From Cordia subcordata (Eukaryota; Streptophyta; Magnoliopsida; Boraginales; Cordiaceae): a DNA stretch of 64,000 nt. The position numbers were made by a program, and so were the translations under genes. The stretch spans positions 6,711,001 through 6,775,000 of the forward strand of contig JAPTOF010000024.1 of assembly GCA_028554755.1 (NCBI GenBank). Direction: 5' to 3'. Numbering within the stretch: the stretch's first letter is position 1; each line of letters begins with the position of its first letter. Under the pieces are notes generated by a model. It saw only the letters and a program-made list of their open reading frames with translations. It was not told the origin of the DNA and made no database searches. Positions 58,431-64,000 of this stretch are shown one piece after another.

Positions 58431-59500
58431 AGTGAAGTGTATGAGTATACGGTCGAATCCATAGAAAGGCTATAAACTAGTTTTACTTTTGCAATCTAAT
58501 GTCTTCAAAGAAGCTACAAACAACTAACCTAACTTCCTTTTTTTTAAAGGTTTTTTAGATTGAAGGGAGCTAGACACAAGTCAAGTAAAACTAAACTAAG
58601 AAAAGTGCAATCAAACTAAGAAGTATGTGTGCACAATAGAGGAATGGGAAATCAAACTACCTAAAGGGATTAAGCACTAAAGGGAGAAAGCTAAGGTGAT
58701 TCCTACTTGCTTATGAGTTCTTTATACACTCTTGCTAGGGCTTGAATGATGGTCTAAAAGGGAAGCTTATTGTTTAAAGTCTGGATACCTAATTAGCTTG
58801 CCTTATTATCCTTAGAGTCTCAATGTGGATCTATCCCTAGACAAGCCTCCCTAGAGCATAACTTGGTCCCTATGACTTAAGGGTTTAAGACTAGCTTACA
58901 AGGCATTCTAGGTATTGATGATTGTTCATTATTTAGAACCTAAGGCATTAGTTGGGTATAAAACTAAGACCTAAGTTGACCTTAGTAGCATTAGGCTAAT
59001 TAGAGTCCTATTAGTTGATTTTAAAACTAAAGGGCCCTCAACTTAGTCTAAACACTAATTATGAACCAACAGTCAATCACTACTTCAAGCATTTAAGGCA
59101 TTAAAAGCTCATTTTCACATATACACAATAGGTGAACTTCCTAATTACTCATAGACAAGTCAATTAAAAGTCATAAAATTGTGTCATAACCTGCATACAA
59201 GGAAGATTTAACATGCTTTGATCCATTGAAGCCATAACTTAGACATATAGACATGTTTAAAGTTATTAAAATTCTCTTTTATGAAGTAAACCCTAAGATT
59301 TAGCACATAGACATACTAAATTAGGATTATAAGGCTCTTAAGAGCAAGCATGTTAAATAAGCACATATACTTCCATAGAAACCATACATCAAACACTTGG
59401 AGTGTAAGATAAAATAGCCATACATTCATAAAATTCTAAGTATATGTTCCACCATCTTTCAAAATCAAACATAGAGAGATAGAGAAGCTTGTGGAATGGA
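58430..59500 (-). repeat. GypI right LTR, truncated
   Basis: Minus-strand LTR related to the piece at 57780-57965. Two hairpins with changed stems lie at 58948-58967 and 59011-59030, and CATAGACATG-like repeats around 59235-59310. The right end is unclear. Confidence 0.65.
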
Positions 59501-60038
59501 GAAAAAAATTAACTAGTATGAGCTACTTTTTAGCTATACTTATTTGCTGAGCTACTAAAGCGTGTGGCTAGTAAGTGTGCACGAGAGAGATAAGTAAGCT
59601 AATTGAGATAGCTATTCGTGCGGTGAGATAGGAAAGGAATATTGATTTCTTCTTCTTTTCTTTTCCATGTGTACATGTGCATGTGTTGATGTATATTTAA
59701 AAAAAAGACAACTAAAAATAAATGCATGTAATCTATATGTACATATACATATACATATATATATATATATATTATCCTATCATAATATAAACCTAGGTTA
59801 ATCATTTAAGCTAAAATTTAAGCTAAGAAAAATAACCTATTAAGATTATATAACACATTATATAATATAATAAACCTACCTAACTACGATATTACTAACC
59901 TAATTTATCCTACAGCTATGCTAATATTAATGAAATAACTATACTATATTACAAGACCTATTTGATTTATATACTATAATATAATCTAATATTCTATTAC
60001 AATAATATATATGTTGTTAAATATAATTACCAACTATA
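59501..60038. other. A/T-rich stretch without genes
   Basis: Contains alternating TA/CATA sequence near 59735-59772. No coding or element signal found; it may be the rest of the GypI LTR. Confidence 0.4.
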
Positions 60039-60837
60039 TGTTGGGATTAGTATGCCCTAAAGCTCACTTGTATATGACATTTTGGATGTTGAACAATGTA
60101 TAGTCATTTTATTTATGGCATTATGAGTTTATTACATATTGTTTTTGGTATGTATTATTGATGTATGTATAAAGGTCCCTTATCTTGAACTAATGAATTG
60201 GGTGTGCAGTGAGGCTAGATGCATAGTAGAACCAAGTCTAGATTTACTCTTATCATAAAGGAGTCCATAACTGAATGGTAGTGTTGGGCACTTTACCAGG
60301 TTGTGGTTATAGTGAGCAAGTCTCCTCCTTGAAGATGATCTACCTAGGTCATTGGAGGACTTTCCAGACTTGTCTCTCTAATTTGTGTGTATCACCCATT
60401 GGACAGGACCATTATGAGTATACTTTCAATAGATGTACTATCAAAAGAAAGAAAACAAGTACTCATAGCTACTAAGTGACCTTGCTCTTAATTTTGAGCA
60501 TATATGGATGAACTAATAAATTTAGGGTTTGGTGCTTTGATTCACTGTGAGTGAGATCTTATTTTATTAGGATCAACAACCATGTGCATCGAGTGCCAAG
60601 TTCTAATTAGTTGGATGTGCATATATAATATGGAATCTATGTTCCCTCTTGGGATTGTCCAATTGATCATCTAAATCTAGATCTAGTGATTATACCTTTA
60701 TGAGTGTATCAGTCATTTGGATTGAGAGTCGTTTCCGAGATCAAGGATCTATGACCAAGGATGATTGTTTATAGGACAAAAGACCCAATGGAGAAGATGC
60801 AGCTAAGGGGGTGATAGTACAAAGGCCAAAGGACTGG
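60039..60837 (+). repeat. CopJ: first 800 bp of a copia LTR
   Basis: Starts TGTTGGGATTAG and matches the first part of the CopC LTR closely in order (for example GTATGCCCTAAAGCTCACTT). It stops at 60837 where GypK begins. The rest should follow GypK, outside the window. It could be a solo LTR or part of a full element. Confidence 0.88.
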
Positions 60838-61912
60838 TGATACACTATCTCACGGTACAAGACTAAATAGCCCACAAACGCATGAGTCCTATGTGGTACG
60901 ATGTGAGAGTGCGGGATCAAATCCACGGGGAAGCTTAACGTGTAAAGTGTCCTAAGTTATGTGCATCCTAAAAAGCTATGTGTTAGATCCCTAAACCATA
61001 TCCTTTTGGTGTTTTTAGAGTGAGGAAAGCTGGGGAAAGATAAATCTAAGCTAAGGATAAGAAAGTAAAAAAGGCGACATGTATGTGTGTGTCTCAAAGG
61101 GGAATCAAGCGATCTAAGGGGATGCTAACATGTGGAAATGGGGAATAGAGTGATTAAGGCTTGCAAATGGGTGATTACTATTTCTTGTTAGGGTTAGTTG
61201 ATGGATTAAACTTGGTTGCTCTTGTCTAGACTCCAAATTAACTTTCTAATTACACCCTAAGCCTCAGTGCGAATCTGTCTCTAAGTGTTGCCCTCTAGGG
61301 CCACGGCATATGCTCTTAATGACTTAGGGCCATAGGGTAGCTAGTTAAGATTCTAGGTAACTTAGATTGATCTAACCCTAGCGTTTAAAACATTGGCTGG
61401 AATTAAAGCCAAGATCTAGTATGTCCAAAGTCAACTAACCTACCCTAAAACCCATTAGCTAGATTTAAAGCTAAGGGAGACTCAACCAAGGCCAGCCATT
61501 AGTTATGCACCACCGATCATCATCACAATAGCAGATATTAACATTTGAGCACACAGCAAACACATCTGGGGCATGACATTCGAGAATATTCTGGAGTATT
61601 CTATTACTAAGCACATAGACCTATTTAGATTACACCAATTCAAGCAATAGAACCTGACATGTAAGTAATAGAAGCTATTTATCCTATTAAGTATGTGAAT
61701 ACACACATAGACATGCATATAAGCATACCCAATTCTAATCATCACACAAACACATAGATATGCTCATACAATGATTTAGAGATGGTTAATAACATAATAG
61801 ACTTCAATATACTTAAGCAACATCATTGAAGCATTTCTACAAGCACATAGACATGAATGTAAATTTGCCAATCAAAACCCTAAGTACAAGCATGCATGCA
61901 TACATACATACA

Positions 61913-61975
<63 letters not shown>

Positions 61976-62957
61976 ATCAAATATTTATAATGATAATGTA
62001 ATAATCATCCATAATACAAGAGTAAATCACCCTACATAGCTCTAATCAAATATAAATTAACTTAGGATAAAAGAGAGACAGAGAGGCTACCCTTTTATCT
62101 AAAGCCATATCTTTACTATCTAAGAGCTATGCCCAAATCCTTGTGTTTGGTCCTCTTAAAGGCTTGATTCCGAGTGCTAAAATGTGTTTATAAGTGTGTC
62201 TCTAAGGTGCGTTTAGGTGGAGTTAGAGTTTAAGGAAGTGGGTGTCTGAATATAGAGTGAAAGATGGAGTGAAAGATATGCAAAATGAGCTCAAAATGGG
62301 CTTAAATAGGCTGTTTTGTTGTAAAAGCTGATCACCGAGTCGGTCTCTTAGCCCAAAATCAAGTGAGATCGACCAAAATAAGTTGCATTCTAGTTAGGGT
62401 TGGTCTTTGGCCCAGTCAGCCAGCCTTGGGCAGGGGTGCAATCGGTCTTCAATAGTTTTTTTCATATCTTGCTCATTTCGGCTCCGATTCGCGCGTGGCT
62501 TTCCTTTGGCCTCGTATCGCTTTTGGGCACCTCTAAGGCTATTTTTCTTCATCTTTTCATCCCCATAAACATGTCCAAGCTTTGTCCATTCGCTTTAAGG
62601 ATGCAAGCTTCAAATTCTGCCCCAATCGTGCTCAGTTTCGCACGATTGCTTCATTCTTCTTCTAGGAGCTTCCAAATAGCTTTTTCTTCATTTCTTCTCA
62701 TCCAAATCAACCCTAACTTTGCTCGATCAAAAAATATTCATCCTTTTGAGCTCCAAGCATTACTTCAAATCTCTCCTAAATCAAGCAATAACCACACATT
62801 AGTATAACATTTACATCTTACGTTCAACTATAAACATGTAAACCCTAATATGCACAAATATGACCTAAATGCTATACTGATACACTAATGAAGCAAAAAA
62901 CACCTCAAAACAAGAATAAGAATGCAATACATACATATACACAAAACCAACACATCA
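60838..62957 (-). repeat. GypK 3' LTR
   Basis: 2120 bp, TGATACACT to ACACATCA. Hairpins at 61393-61412 and 61455-61474 have perfect stems. CACATAGACATG-like repeats lie at 61611-61860. The palindrome cluster near 62330-62420 is decayed. A TATA-like TATTTAAGC (minus) lies near 62302-62312. The frame at 62400-62807 is not a gene. Confidence 0.88.
61889..61972. repeat. CATA/TA microsatellite in the GypK LTR
   Basis: About a dozen CATA units are followed by an uninterrupted TA run of about 30 bp. Confidence 0.95.
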
Positions 62958-64000
62958 ACACCCCCAGACCTTTTCCTTGCTTGTCCGTAAGCAAGCCCAA
63001 ACCTTAGTTTATCGCTAAAGTTGATATAAAAGGTTGCCTAAGAAATTGACTCGCTATCAAGGTTAGCCTAAGTAGCACGAAGGGGGCATTCCTATTTTGG
63101 AGCAATCCTCAAGTCTCTTTGGATCCTCCTTCTATTCATAAAGGGCCTCGAATCTCGTGAAAAGTTCTTGAGTAGCCAAACCACTACAGGCCTAGGATTT
63201 TAATGCATGCACTTGGGATGTTGAAATTTTACGCCTCCTCAACTAAATGACCTCTCTAATATGCACAAAGCCTCAAAGACAAGAAGAGAGAGAATATATA
63301 TAAACAATGGCTTATAAAAAGCCTTATTCACATATCTACAAAAAAAAATAGCTTTTGCTAAGTTGACATTATGTCATTTATGCACTTATTCACAAAACTT
63401 TTTGGTATCTTTGGCTTTTTCTCTTTTTGTCATCATTTTTTTCAATTTTTCAACTTTTTGCACATTTTTGCCTTTTTTCAATTTTTTTGGATTTTTCATA
63501 CTTTGCATTGCATTTACACAAAAAAAAAAAAAAGAAAGGCTTAGGCACATCAAACTTTTTCAACACTCTTTCTTATCAAGCTATGGGGTGGCTAAAAGGG
63601 TTATTTCTGAAGGTTCTCACTCACCACAACTCTTAAGGGCATCCTCTCTAAGACCTGGTTTTCAATCTACTCCATTCACTTCCTCACAATGCAACTCATA
63701 TTCACCAATCAATTGAATTAATCACAATAGCCAACACTCCAATCGACAAGGGGTAAACGACTCTATATGCATAAAAATAAAAAAAAATCTCACCATTTTA
63801 AGCATATAATGCACATATACCCTAATCAAAGCATAAACAATAAACACCAAACTCCCACACCTCTAAACCTAAACTTTACTTGCCCTCAAGCAAATAGAAC
63901 AAAAGTACAAACAAGCAAATAGGTGATACAAAGCAAGTAAAGATGGTGGGGATGGGGTAGATATCAAGGGACAAATGAAGAAAGGTTTGATAAAACCTTG
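62958..64000 (-). other. GypK polypurine tract and 3' non-coding tail
   Basis: The tract ACACCCCCAGACC (plus) adjoins the LTR. A hairpin-like CTTGCTTG/TAAGCAAG follows at about 62978-62997. T-rich tract at 63395-63500, A run at 63520-63540, and the inner hairpin plus purine-like motif at 63850-63894 with one stem mismatch. No gene. Confidence 0.8.

Larger units (their letters stand above)
54735..59500 (-). mobile_element. GypI: rearranged gypsy remnant
   Basis: It consists of a minus-strand LTR (about 54735-56432), its adjoining 3' non-coding tail (56433-57349), a block in opposite orientation (57350-58430), and a second minus-strand LTR (58430 to about 59500). Putting the block back in minus orientation restores both the tail, at the inner hairpin motif, and the LTR end with its primer site. 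I therefore read it as one locus with an inversion. The two LTRs are quite different, so two related elements could also be involved. Confidence 0.6.
60838..64000 (-). mobile_element. GypK: gypsy-type element, 3' LTR and tail only
   Basis: The minus-strand 3' LTR (60838-62957) is followed by a polypurine tract (62958-62975) and the conserved non-coding tail, which runs off the right edge. The LTR resembles that of GypH. The expected target duplication is ACTGG (60833-60837); the partner is outside. Coding content is not visible, so I cannot tell whether it is autonomous. Confidence 0.88.

Noticed and set aside
62400..62807. 135-residue plus frame
   Set aside because: It is antisense to the GypK LTR promoter region and similar to the GypH LTR shadows.
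1..64000. Host protein-coding gene or tRNA gene
   Set aside because: Every long frame is either a retrotransposon domain or a shadow. Only primer binding sites, not tRNA genes, were found.

Overview
The window is nuclear DNA from a flowering plant. It holds no convincing host gene, rRNA, tRNA or CRISPR array. Nearly all of it is LTR retrotransposons nested inside one another, up to four deep. I cannot name the species from the sequence. The plant origin follows from Athila/Tat-like Ty3/gypsy and Ty1/copia coding remnants, from tRNA-Asp primer sites in the gypsy elements and from tRNA-Met primer sites in the copia elements. All coding regions are broken by stops or frameshifts, so nothing here looks autonomous today. 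I use local names: Gyp for gypsy elements and Cop for copia elements.

Left half (1-25381). GypA is an Athila-type gypsy element on the minus strand. Its post-pol tail and pol-gag remnant lie at 1-6870 and its 5' LTR at 23559-25381; its 3' LTR should lie about 220 bp beyond the left edge. GypB (7201-23431, minus, 5-bp duplication AGAAG) sits in the GypA leader. GypB is non-autonomous: it carries one long ORF with zinc knuckles but no protease, reverse transcriptase, RNase H or integrase. CopC (10734-20096, plus, duplication TGTAC) sits inside that ORF and is a nearly complete copia element.

Middle (25382-45812). CopD is an old copia element on the plus strand, and GypA landed near its gag start. 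GypE (28800-44675, minus, duplication TTGAT), a relative of GypB, split CopD exactly inside the YVDD codons of its reverse transcriptase. CopF (34377-43262, minus), a decayed relative of CopC, in turn split the 5' LTR of GypE.

Right part (45813-64000). GypH (46370-53838, plus), a third element with the zinc-knuckle ORF, interrupts a copia fragment, CopG, whose RNase H remains lie on both sides. GypI (about 54735-59500, minus) is a gypsy remnant that looks as if a 1.08-kb internal block was inverted. CopJ (60039-60837) is part of a copia LTR cut by GypK (60838-64000, minus), which runs off the right edge.

The most interesting material is non-coding. The gypsy LTRs share iterated modules across families that have otherwise diverged. 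The first is a cluster of GGTCGACC-type palindromes just upstream of a TATA box; it also recurs in the leaders of the unrelated copia elements. The second is a set of 20-nt hairpins in the transcribed LTR part with compensatory stem changes. The third is a repeated CATGTCTATGTG-like motif. The gypsy internal regions also share a hairpin joined to a polypurine-like tract, present twice about 0.9 kb apart near the 3' end. The copia leaders of CopC and CopF carry a separate hairpin motif three times. These shared cis signals, plus the conserved zinc-knuckle ORF of GypB, GypE and GypH, suggest non-autonomous elements mobilised by Athila-like partners.
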